Shown: positions 24,382 to 31,266 of the stretch, one piece after another
How the letters are laid out: every line of letters begins with the position of its first letter
Numbering within the stretch: position 1 is the stretch's first letter
Assembly: GCA_003242955.1 (NCBI GenBank)
Contig: QJPH01000401.1
Span: 1 to 33,217 of the forward strand
Direction: 5' to 3'
Length of the DNA: 33,217 bases
Origin: Candidatus Methylumidiphilus alinenensis
Lineage (GTDB): Bacteria; Pseudomonadota; Gammaproteobacteria; Methylococcales; Methylococcaceae
Made by a program: the position numbers and the translations under genes
The notes under the pieces: generated by a model
Databases searched by the model: none
Told to the model about the DNA's origin: nothing
What the model saw: only the letters and a program-made list of their open reading frames with translations

Positions 24382-25754
24382 GTTGTAGGCAGGTAGTATT
24401 GAACTAACGCCGGCACTGAGACAATTTCCTTTTCCGGGTAGCGCAATGCAGTTAGCTTTCCTCCGAATACGCAGCCGGTATCGATGCACAGGGTATTGTT
24501 TTGCCATTGCGGTTCGACGACTGGCGTGTGGCCGTAGACGACCATCGCCCGTCCACGGTAATCGTCGGCCCAAGGATAGCGGATAGGCAAGCCGTACTCA
24601 TCGGTTTCCCCGGTGGTCTCGCCATACAGGCAAAACATGCGCACTTTGCCACCGTCGCGTCCGTGCATTTCTTCGCGCAGACCCGCATGGGCCGCCACTA
24701 GCCTGCCACCATCGAATACATAATGGCTGGGGCGTGTATTCAGGAATTCTGCGACTTCCAGCCTGAATTCCTCGCTCTCGGATTCCATTTGCAACATTGA
24801 TTCGGCAAGTCCATGGGTCAATGAAACCTTGTGGCCTTGCAATGCCTTGACAAGTTTTGCGTCGTGATTGCCTGAGAGACAGAATGCATCGTGTGATTTG
24901 ACCGCAGCCATGGCTAATCGCAACACCAGAGGGGTTTTTGGGCCACGGTCCACCAAGTCACCCAAAAAAACCAGCTTTCTTCCATCGGGATGGTAGACTT
25001 CAAATTCATGGCCCCCGTGGCTAACCCTCAATACTGTTGAATTATGGAGTAGGTCGGCGTCCCCATGCCGACTAGGCACACGGTTTGTCTCTACGATTTG
25101 GTACTTGAGCGTGCTTAATTCAACAGTATTGTGGCTGACCCGATAGCCCAGTAATTTGAGCAGGATGAGCAGTTCGTCGAAACAACCATGCACGTCGCCG
25201 ATGAGGTCGAAAGGGCCGGTCTCGGATTTTTTGTTAGTCCGGTTGGGTTTGCGGAAGATTTTTAACTTGTCCAAATCCTCTGGACGGTTAAAAATATGGA
25301 TTTGGCGGAAACCCTCCTTTGCCAGCCCTTGCAGCGAGCCGTGCAACTGGCCCCGATGGGCGCGTATGATGTCATCCTTAAGTGTGCGGTCTCGGCGCTG
25401 GGTATTGCGTTCCAAACAAACCGCTAGCGGCATGTCCAAGACAATGGCAACCGTCGGCAAATAATATTGGCGCGCCAATTTAAGCAATGACTTTCTGGCT
25501 TCGGGCTGTACGTTAGTGGCATCAATCACGGTAAACCGTCCGGCCTTTAAGCGTTTGGCGGCAATTAGATGCAAAATTTCAAACGCATCGGCGGTGGCGG
25601 ACTGGTCGTTCTCGTCATCACAGACCATAGCCCGGCATTGATCGGAGGAAATGACCTCGGTAGGCAGGAAATGACACCGGGCAAAGGTGGATTTGCCTGC
25701 CCCGGAGGGGCCGACCAAAAGCACTAGCGCGAGTTCCGGGAGCGTGATATGCAT
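24354..25754 (-). CDS. Kinase-metallophosphatase fusion, PNKP-like
   Basis: This 466-residue protein has two enzyme modules. The N-terminal kinase has P-loop GPSGAGKST (15-23), IDATN (77-81) and an RxxRR-type lid (RNTQRRDRT). The C-terminal calcineurin-like phosphatase has GDVHGCFDE (186-194), GDLVDRGP (265-272), GNHD, AHAGL and YGHTP. This is the kinase plus phosphatase part of bacterial polynucleotide kinase-phosphatase, for RNA-end repair, without the ligase domain; a diadenosine-tetraphosphatase-like role is possible. Residues 209-246 come from a palindromic element inserted in frame between LLGYRVSH and GGHEFEVYH. The last residues (GAIKSDPN) come from a MITE at the 3' end. GSGGSK-type linkers are absent. 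Confidence 0.82.
   Translation of the reverse strand: MHITLPELALVLLVGPSGAGKSTFARCHFLPTEVISSDQCRAMVCDDENDQSATADAFEILHLIAAKRLKAGRFTVIDATNVQPEARKSLLKLARQYYLPTVAIVLDMPLAVCLERNTQRRDRTLKDDIIRAHRGQLHGSLQGLAKEGFRQIHIFNRPEDLDKLKIFRKPNRTNKKSETGPFDLIGDVHGCFDELLILLKLLGYRVSHNTVELSTLKYQIVETNRVPSRHGDADLLHNSTVLRVSHGGHEFEVYHPDGRKLVFLGDLVDRGPKTPLVLRLAMAAVKSHDAFCLSGNHDAKLVKALQGHKVSLTHGLAESMLQMESESEEFRLEVAEFLNTRPSHYVFDGGRLVAAHAGLREEMHGRDGGKVRMFCLYGETTGETDEYGLPIRYPWADDYRGRAMVVYGHTPVVEPQWQNNTLCIDTGCVFGGKLTALRYPEKEIVSVPALVQYYLPTTGAIKSDPN
25026..25130. mobile_element. 105-bp palindromic element in frame inside the PNKP-like gene
   Basis: Inverted 15-base ends AATACTGTTGAATTA lie at 25030-25044 and, inverted, 25116-25130. 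The flanks GTGGCTAAC (25017-25025) and GTGGCTGAC (25131-25139) form a 9-bp direct repeat with one mismatch. Element plus one repeat is 114 bases, or 38 codons, so the reading frame is kept. A smaller palindrome GTCGGCGTCCCCATGCCGAC lies inside. Confidence 0.8.
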
Positions 25755-25805
25755 TTTCGTGATTTACAGCGATTTTAATATTGATTGATTACTTTGTTTA
25801 ATATT

Positions 25806-25868
25806 GGCGGCAAAGGGTTGCCGCCCTACGGCCCTTATTAAACAGTAGGTCGGCAACCCTTTGCCGAC
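25806..25868. repeat. Palindromic repeats upstream of the PNKP-like gene
   Basis: GGCGGCAAAGGGTTGCCGCC and the related GTCGGCAACCCTTTGCCGAC lie in tandem between the divergent PNKP-like gene and argE. A single AAAACGCTGTATT motif follows at 25903-25918. Confidence 0.65.
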
Positions 25869-25965
25869 ATGGATGTACATTAAGCCCGTAACTAATAGAT
25901 ATAGAAAACGCTGTATTAAATGATTTTATTCTGTTTGCCATAAAAAACCTCAAGGCTGATTTGCT

Positions 25966-27132
25966 ATGACCAAGAAATTACCCGAAATATCCACCCTCAT
26001 ACGCGAACTTATCGCGCTGCCCTCAGTCAGTAGCAGCGACCCAAAAATAGATCGCAGCAATCTAGGCGTCATTCATCTTCTGGCCGAATGGCTGGAAAAT
26101 TTAGGTTTTTCGATTACGGTCCATGAGGTTGCGGCGGGTAAGGCGAATTTATTGGCCCGATTGGGGGGGGAAGGTTATGTAAGGGAAGGATTGGTGTTGT
26201 CAGGCCATACCGACACCGTGCCTTTTGACGAGGGGCAGTGGTCATGCGATCCGTTCGGCGGCATCGAACGGGACGGGCGTTTGTACGGGCTTGGCAGTTG
26301 TGACATGAAGACATTTTTTGCCCTCGCCATTGAAGCAGCGCGAAGCTTTGATGCCAAATCATTGCGTAGGCCATTGACCCTGGTCGCCACCGCCGACGAA
26401 GAAAGCACCATGGCCGGGGCAAAATATCTGCTGGCCCACGGTTTGAAGCCTGGACGCTATGCGATTATCGGCGAACCGACCGGTTTAAAGCCTATCCGAA
26501 TGCACAAAGGCGTAATGATGGAGAGCATTCGTGTGACAGGCCATTCCGGACATGCCAGCGACCCTTCTTTGGGGGCCAATGCGATTGAGGGAATGCATCG
26601 AGTGATAGGCGAATTACTCGCATGGCGAACTGAATTGCAGGCGAAACACCGCAACCCGTTGTTCAAAGTGGATGTACCCACGTTAAATTTCGGTGCCATC
26701 CATGGGGGTGACAACCCCAACCGGATTTGTGGCCATTGCGAGCTGCTCATCGACATTAGGCCGTTGCCGGGAATGGACATTTTGGAACTGCGCCAGACCA
26801 TGGAAGCAAGGCTGGCAGAGGCACTCGCCGACTTTCCCAAACTGCGGGTAGAGACGCACCCATTGCACGACGGTGTGCCAGCCTTTGAATCACCGGCAGA
26901 TTCAGACATCGTGCGAGCTTGCGAAGCCTTCAGCGGGTTTGCAGCAGACGCGGTGGCATTCGGCACCGAAGCCCCGTTTTTTTCTAACTTAGGCGTGGAA
27001 ACCGTTGTCCTAGGGGTGGGCAATATCAATCAGGCCCACCAGCCGGACGAGTACCTGCCATTGGAGCAGGTCACACCCATGGTGAATATTCTTAAAAGTC
27101 TTATTGGGCGGTTTTGTGTTCAAAGGGAGTAG
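25966..27132 (+). CDS. argE: Acetylornithine deacetylase
   Basis: This 388-residue M20-family metallohydrolase removes acetate from N-acetylornithine in arginine synthesis. Motifs: LSGHTDTVPFDEGQW (metal-binding His and Asp), GRLYGLGSCDMKTFFA (second metal Asp), ATADEESTMAGA (catalytic Glu pair), IIGEPTGLKPIRMHKG, the dimerisation lid around GHSGHAS, and the C-terminal FGTEAPFFSNLG and INQAHQPDEYL (last metal His). AAGG precedes the ATG. An AAAACGCTGTATT motif about 50 bases upstream is shared with the serC and aroA leaders. A GGATGCGCC...GGCGCATCC hairpin (27132-27158) sits at the stop and may end transcription. Confidence 0.92.
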   Translation: MTKKLPEISTLIRELIALPSVSSSDPKIDRSNLGVIHLLAEWLENLGFSITVHEVAAGKANLLARLGGEGYVREGLVLSGHTDTVPFDEGQWSCDPFGGIERDGRLYGLGSCDMKTFFALAIEAARSFDAKSLRRPLTLVATADEESTMAGAKYLLAHGLKPGRYAIIGEPTGLKPIRMHKGVMMESIRVTGHSGHASDPSLGANAIEGMHRVIGELLAWRTELQAKHRNPLFKVDVPTLNFGAIHGGDNPNRICGHCELLIDIRPLPGMDILELRQTMEARLAEALADFPKLRVETHPLHDGVPAFESPADSDIVRACEAFSGFAADAVAFGTEAPFFSNLGVETVVLGVGNINQAHQPDEYLPLEQVTPMVNILKSLIGRFCVQRE

Positions 27133-27158
27133 GATGCGCCGACGAAGGAGGCGCATCC
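27132..27158 (+). terminator. Hairpin at the end of argE
   Basis: GGATGCGCC and GGCGCATCC form a perfect 9-bp stem with a 9-base loop, starting at the stop codon. There is no T tract, so termination is uncertain. Confidence 0.4.
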
Positions 27159-27164
27159 TCACTG

Positions 27165-27433
27165 CCATTAAGGTGATATCCAATAAAGAACATCCCATTC
27201 AAAAGCCAAGCTGGTGCTTGGCGTTCCTCCTGGGAGCGCCAAGCACCAGCTTGGCGAAGTGATTCGCGGAGGTATTGTTCGTGATTTTCGTGGACAATTC
27301 ACTTCAGTTTTGGTGGATTTATTATTGGAAATCACCTAAGTTAAGCCCCGTAGGAGCTGCCTTCAGGCTGCGATAGGCTCTGGTCGTGGGCTAAACCCCG
27401 CTCCTATATCGCGATGTGCCGCTAACTTAATGG
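27165..27433. repeat. Composite element with CCATTAAG ends, interrupted by MITE family 4
   Basis: The outer ends are CCATTAA (27165-27171) and AACTTAATGG (27424-27433), the same ends as the element at 31045-31169. A MITE family 4 copy occupies 27172-27336. Removing it and one TAA restores CCATTAAGTTAAG, so a 3-bp duplication is likely. A REP-like palindrome (TAGGAGC...GCTCCTA, 27349-27408) follows. Confidence 0.6.
27172..27336. mobile_element. MITE family 4, copy 2
   Basis: This 165-bp element runs from GGTGATATCCAATAA to TTATTGGAAATCACC, homologous along its whole length to 13673-13836. It is flanked by TAA on both sides. Confidence 0.7.
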
Positions 27434-27439
27434 TAGTAA

Positions 27440-27608
27440 GTAGGTCGGGCGCGTTTCTTTGGCGGATGCCCGATGTTGGAATGTCGGGCAACGATGAAGC
27501 TGTTGCCCGACCTACTAGACAAACATTCGGCGGAACCTGGCCTTAGGTTCCGCCCTTGGATTTATTACCATTCGGCGCAATACGCGGAGTACCGCTATTG
27601 CGCCCTAC
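27440..27608. repeat. Two palindromic repeats between argE and the repeat protein
   Basis: GTAGGTCGGGCGCG...GTTGCCCGACCTAC (27440-27515) is the full palindromic form of the repeats at 13886 and 16151. GGCGCAATACGCGG...CCGCTATTGCGCC (about 27573-27604) matches the family at 16064. No gene is seen in 27133-27612. Confidence 0.6.
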
Positions 27609-27612
27609 GTCC

Positions 27613-29376
27613 CTACCACGACTTACTTCGTTTGGCTTCACTGGCATTGGCAAGCAGTCCCATCGTACCCTTTGTCTCTAGGTTTGCCAGTCGAGCGGCT
27701 AAGGTTTCCATGCGCATGGCTTGCGCCTGCACGATGGACGTTTGCCGTTTGATGTCGGCAATTGTTTGAGTTTGGGATAGAAGCTGGCTACCCTGCAAGC
27801 GGATTTGGGTTTCCTGTGCTTGATTTCTCACCTGCTCAGCTTTGAGTGCATTGGCTTGTGCTTGTAGCTGTTCCGTTTGTGCCAAGTTTTTGTCTTTCTC
27901 CAATTGCAACGCCCTGCTCAGGTGCTGCACTTCATTCAGCAGCATCGGCGTGAGTTTGTGGTATTGCACGGTTTCGATTTGCCCGTCTTTGCCTCGCACC
28001 ACCAAATCAGGGTAGACCTTGGCAACTTCCTCGGCAATCAGACCATATTCGATGGGTTTGCTTCCATCGGCGGCGGGTTGTTTGTAATGATAAGTCACCG
28101 GGCGTAGCTCAAATAGGCGGCGGCTGGCTTCGTTCATGTCGCGTATATCATCCTTGTAACGCTGCGAGGAAGGCAAGGTGCCTAGTTTGCCGGTGCTGTC
28201 AATATAAACCGGCACCGATGCAGCCGAGTTATTGGTTTGTTGCTTATACACCCCCGCGATGTAGGTGCTGGTTTGCCCACTACCCAAGCGCATGGTCGAA
28301 CTCTCGTCAAGAGTCCCCGCACTACCCAGATAGATATTATTGCTACCAGTGATTACATTATTGCCAGCTCCATAACCGATAGCCAAATTATTGTTCCCAA
28401 TTGTATTATTGATCAGTGCATAGCTCAAGACAGTATTATAACTTCCGGTGGTGTTGTAATAAAGAGCGCCGCGCCCGCTGGCGGTGTTCCAACTGCCGGT
28501 AGTGTTATATTGCAGTGCCCAAGAGCCGCTTGCGCTATTGGAGCTGCCCGTGGTATTGGAATACATCGCACCGATACCGTGGGCGACATTTTGGCTACCG
28601 GTGGTGTTGAAATTAAGCGCACTGTCACCATTGGCGACATTTTGGCTACCGGTGGTGTTGTATCTAAGTGCACCGGTCCCGTTAGCGGAGTTCATGGCAC
28701 CGGTGGTGTTGGACAACAGCGCATAGACTCCGTTGGCAACATTGGAAAAGCCGGTGGTGTTGGATTGAAGCGCTTGGTAACCGTTGGCAACATTGTTGCT
28801 TCCGGTAGTGTTTGAGTACAGCGCACCGGCCCCGTTGGCGGAGTTGCTGGCACCGGTGGTGTTGGAAAATAGCGCATTGGCACCATTAGCGACATTATAA
28901 TTGCCGGTGGTGTTAGATTGGAGCGCACTGATACCGTTGGCTGAGTTGCTGCCACCGGTGGTGTTGGAGTACAGCGCATTCGCACCATTGGCTGTGTTGT
29001 TTCCGCCTATGGTATTGTTGAGCAATGCGCCGGCACCCGTGGCGGTGTTGTAGCTGGCGGTGTTGTTGAGCAGCGCCCCGGCACCAAGGGCGGTGTCGTA
29101 AATCCCTGTGGTGTTAAAAAACAGCGCACCGCCACCAAAGGCCGCGTTATCTGTGCCGGTGGTGTTTGAGATCAGAGCGTTGAATCCAAAGGCGGTATTG
29201 GCAAGCAATGGATTGCAGGGGATATTATCTCTTATCAGCGCATTAGTCCCTCCGGCAGTATTGCCGCAGGTATCGCTAGACGTAGGGTTCGGTGGTGGCC
29301 CCGCCCAAGCAGGGTAGGCACTGAAGGTTAAAAAGGCTGTACTGAACAAGAAAGCGATTCGGGTATATCGATTCAT
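27613..29376 (-). CDS. Secreted head-repeat protein with Peptidase_S74 chaperone domain
   Basis: This is a 587-residue exported protein. The signal peptide is MNRYTRIAFLFSTAFLTFSA with a cut near AWA/GP. About 16 tandem copies of a 17-residue repeat follow, with the pattern NTTGxxNxANGxxALxS, similar to the beta-roll heads of trimeric adhesins and tail fibres. Then come LGSGQTSTYIAGVY and the S74 domain: SSQRYKDDIRDM, LFELRPVTYHYK, YGLIAEEVAKVYPDLV. In phage fibres S74 is a self-cleaving intramolecular chaperone for trimers. The C-terminus (about 480-570) is a Gln/Ala-rich coiled coil. GGAG precedes the ATG. It is probably a trimeric surface or appendage protein; there is no obvious outer-membrane anchor barrel. 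Confidence 0.85.
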   Translation of the reverse strand: MNRYTRIAFLFSTAFLTFSAYPAWAGPPPNPTSSDTCGNTAGGTNALIRDNIPCNPLLANTAFGFNALISNTTGTDNAAFGGGALFFNTTGIYDTALGAGALLNNTASYNTATGAGALLNNTIGGNNTANGANALYSNTTGGSNSANGISALQSNTTGNYNVANGANALFSNTTGASNSANGAGALYSNTTGSNNVANGYQALQSNTTGFSNVANGVYALLSNTTGAMNSANGTGALRYNTTGSQNVANGDSALNFNTTGSQNVAHGIGAMYSNTTGSSNSASGSWALQYNTTGSWNTASGRGALYYNTTGSYNTVLSYALINNTIGNNNLAIGYGAGNNVITGSNNIYLGSAGTLDESSTMRLGSGQTSTYIAGVYKQQTNNSAASVPVYIDSTGKLGTLPSSQRYKDDIRDMNEASRRLFELRPVTYHYKQPAADGSKPIEYGLIAEEVAKVYPDLVVRGKDGQIETVQYHKLTPMLLNEVQHLSRALQLEKDKNLAQTEQLQAQANALKAEQVRNQAQETQIRLQGSQLLSQTQTIADIKRQTSIVQAQAMRMETLAARLANLETKGTMGLLANASEAKRSKSW

Positions 29377-29488
29377 GATATTGCTCCAGTCTAATGAAAA
29401 TAGAAACCAAGGCCGTTGAATTTAGTAAGTAACTCGATAAGGCAGGCATAGAATAGCGGCATACACTTCAATAAACCATTGTGGAAAT

Positions 29489-29516
29489 TACGGAAATATC
29501 TCCGTAGTTTTACGGG
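29489..29516. promoter_or_regulatory. Palindromic site upstream of the repeat-protein gene
   Basis: TACGGAAATATCTCCGTA is itself an inverted repeat. With the following GTTTTACGG it repeats the TCTCCGTA-N4-TACGG pattern found at 30793-30812. It lies about 115-140 bases upstream of the repeat-protein ATG. Confidence 0.45.
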
Positions 29517-29573
29517 TAAACCGTGCAGGATAAGGCAACGGAACGGCGAAAGTCAGCCAGAAACCGGCCTAGC

Positions 29574-29841
29574 GGGTGTGATTAACTGATGTTACGCAGG
29601 ACACCAAATGTAGGCCGGAATAAACCCGCACAAGCGGGTGTTTCCGGCAAAGTAAGCGGCCCTTGCACATAGCCCGTGAACGGGCTTATTCCGGCCTACG
29701 GTGCGTAACGTCAGTGATTAAAAGTGATGCTGGAGTGCAAGGCTTGCCTTGCTAGGGCATGTGCAGGCAAGGCAAGCCTTGCCACTCCCGGCGCACTTTC
29801 AACTTCCGCACAGACCCTGCGCATCACTTGAAATCGCACCC
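29574..29841. mobile_element. MITE family 2, copy interrupted by another element
   Basis: Ends GGGTGTGATTAA and AAATCGCACCC are flanked by CGGCCTAGC (29565-29573) and CGGCCTAAC (29842-29850), a 9-bp duplication with one mismatch. It adjoins the stop codon of the LuxR-type regulator gene, which lies in the duplicated 9 bp. An inner element (29586-29713) splits its left end. Confidence 0.8.
29586..29713. mobile_element. Nested element with GTTACGCA ends
   Basis: Ends CTGATGTTACGCA and TGCGTAACGTCA surround a palindrome of the GGCCGGAATAA type. The flanks GTGATTAA (29578-29585) and GTGATTAA (29714-29721) form a 7-8 bp duplication. Removing the element and one duplicate restores GGGTGTGATTAAAAGTGATG, which matches the intact copy near 24251. 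Its ends match the composite at 12051-12385. Confidence 0.8.
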
Positions 29842-29845
29842 CGGC

Positions 29846-30583
29846 CTAACCCACCACTTTCAATACCTCATCCAGCACATCGCGCAATTGCATGGCGGAG
29901 CGTGCACCCAGCTTACGAAACACATTGCTGCGGTGAGTTTCGACTGTTCTAGCCCCAATGTTAAGCTTTTTCCCTATGGTTTTGTTGGGTAAGCCCTGCA
30001 AGGCTAATAACAAGAACGCTTTTGCTTCCATTCGGGACAAGCTTTCCAAACGGCTAAACAACTCTGGGTCAAGTCGGCTTTCGGCCTGACACATGAGGCA
30101 GTTCCAGCGGGTATTGGTTAAGGATTCTGGGTTTTTAAGCAGTTCTGAGATAAAACTGGTGCATTGTTGCGGAATGCAACTAGTTTGGCTTAGGGGTGTG
30201 ATGGCTTGCTGTACGGCATTCCAGACTTGCATGCCGCGTAACGGTTTGGCGAGAATGGCTGACACCCCCAATTTTCCGGCTTCCAAGGCGGAATCCACAT
30301 CCGGCAGTGCGCTCATCATGACGGTGGGCTTGGGTTTGCCACGTTTGATAAAGTGACGCAGCATATCTAATCCGCTTATCCCGCTTTTGAACCAAAGTTC
30401 CAGCAAGATACAGTCGAAATCATTGGATTTTGCTGAATCAAGAAACCCTTCTGAAGATTGAAAATAGACTGCCTGATGTCCTTGTGCCTCCAGCAGCGAG
30501 CCTAAATGTGAACAGACATTCGCGTCATCGTCAATGATGGCCAGGCGGAGTTGTTTGGCGTGAACAGATGTTTCAGTGACCAT
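29846..30583 (-). CDS. LuxR/FixJ-type response regulator with Glu at the phosphorylation site
   Basis: This is a 245-residue regulator. The receiver domain (about 12-130) has the acidic pocket IIDDD (18-20), the switch serine in MMSALPD (Ser91) and the conserved Lys in LAKPLRG (Lys113). The phospho-acceptor position reads DCILLELWF, with Glu62 where the neighbouring paralogue has Asp in DCILLDLIF. A linker with cysteines (SCIPQQC, NCLMCQ) leads to a LuxR-type HTH: LPNKTIGKKLNIGARTVETH. Asp-to-Glu can mimic phosphorylation, so it may be constitutively active or respond to another signal. AGGAAC precedes the ATG. It lies downstream of the sensor kinase on the same strand, 680 bases apart. Confidence 0.88.
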   Translation of the reverse strand: MVTETSVHAKQLRLAIIDDDANVCSHLGSLLEAQGHQAVYFQSSEGFLDSAKSNDFDCILLELWFKSGISGLDMLRHFIKRGKPKPTVMMSALPDVDSALEAGKLGVSAILAKPLRGMQVWNAVQQAITPLSQTSCIPQQCTSFISELLKNPESLTNTRWNCLMCQAESRLDPELFSRLESLSRMEAKAFLLLALQGLPNKTIGKKLNIGARTVETHRSNVFRKLGARSAMQLRDVLDEVLKVVG

Positions 30584-30792
30584 TTACTTGTTCCTGTTTT
30601 TATTTTATGGGCAAAGTGGAATCAGTTAATTAATAATTAAGTAACCCATTGAAATAGTTTTCGTTTGGTACTCAACGCCTCACCGTTAAGTATGGCGCAA
30701 TGCGCTGGCCTAACGCGTGATGCTGTTGGTGCCTGAGAATGGAGATTAGTGGGAAGAGACAACGAAAACCATCCTTAGATTTAATGAAATTG

Positions 30793-30812
30793 TCTCCGTA
30801 TTTTTACGGAGA
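30793..30812. promoter_or_regulatory. Perfect palindrome upstream of the response regulator
   Basis: TCTCCGTA-TTTT-TACGGAGA has perfect 8-base arms. It lies about 210 bases upstream of the regulator's ATG and matches the site at 29496-29515. It could be an operator for the LuxR-type regulator. There is no T tract after it, so a terminator is less likely. Confidence 0.5.
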
Positions 30813-31044
30813 TATTACAGCCGATTCTGCGATATCATGAAAAATAGGGAGGATATTGCCGTTGAATCTGTTCGTCGTACCGCTTTTAGGCAGGGGAAAT
30901 CCGAAAGAACCGGCAGATATCGGAAGAACGAAAGAACTTGATGCGTGGGGGTAATCCCACGTTTTACAGAAATTAATTGCCAGCAAGCTTTCGCGCCGGC
31001 CAATCCGATTGTAACCGTCCAGTCCCCCTGACTTTTCCGCACGG

Positions 31045-31169
31045 CCATTAAGTTTAGATGCATTAAGCGTGAAATCAGCCTTTGACGGAACGCCAAGCCC
31101 CAGCTTGGCGCGGTACACCCTGATGCCAAGCTGGGGCTTGGCGTTCCGATTAAACGCTTAACTTAATGG
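31045..31169. repeat. Palindromic element with CCATTAAGTT ends
   Basis: Ends CCATTAAGTT and AACTTAATGG enclose a strong inner inverted repeat GGAACGCCAAGCCCCAGCTT and its complement, the same kind of core as in MITE family 4. No target duplication is seen. The rest of 30584-31266 shows no gene; small minus-strand frames there have no family features. Confidence 0.6.
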
Positions 31170-31266
31170 AAGTGCTGCCTTTTCTAGGGAACGCGGCCAT
31201 CTTGACCGCCCTTTGCCGGCAGGATGCCCGCGCTCCCAGGAGGAGGGAACGGTTACATCCGACGAT

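Noticed and set aside
28237-28815. Open plus-strand frame of 192 codons opposite the repeat protein
   Set aside because: It mirrors the 51-base repeats, has no ribosome-binding site, and shows no family features. It is a shadow of the minus-strand gene.
28430-29160. Regular 51-base repeats that could be mistaken for a CRISPR array or tandem satellite
   Set aside because: The period is exactly 17 codons and the minus-strand frame is continuous, with a signal peptide before and an S74 domain after. These are protein repeats, not spacers.
30804-31129. Two overlapping minus-strand frames of about 104 codons between kinase and regulator
   Set aside because: They run through palindromic repeats, lack ribosome-binding sites and resemble no protein family.
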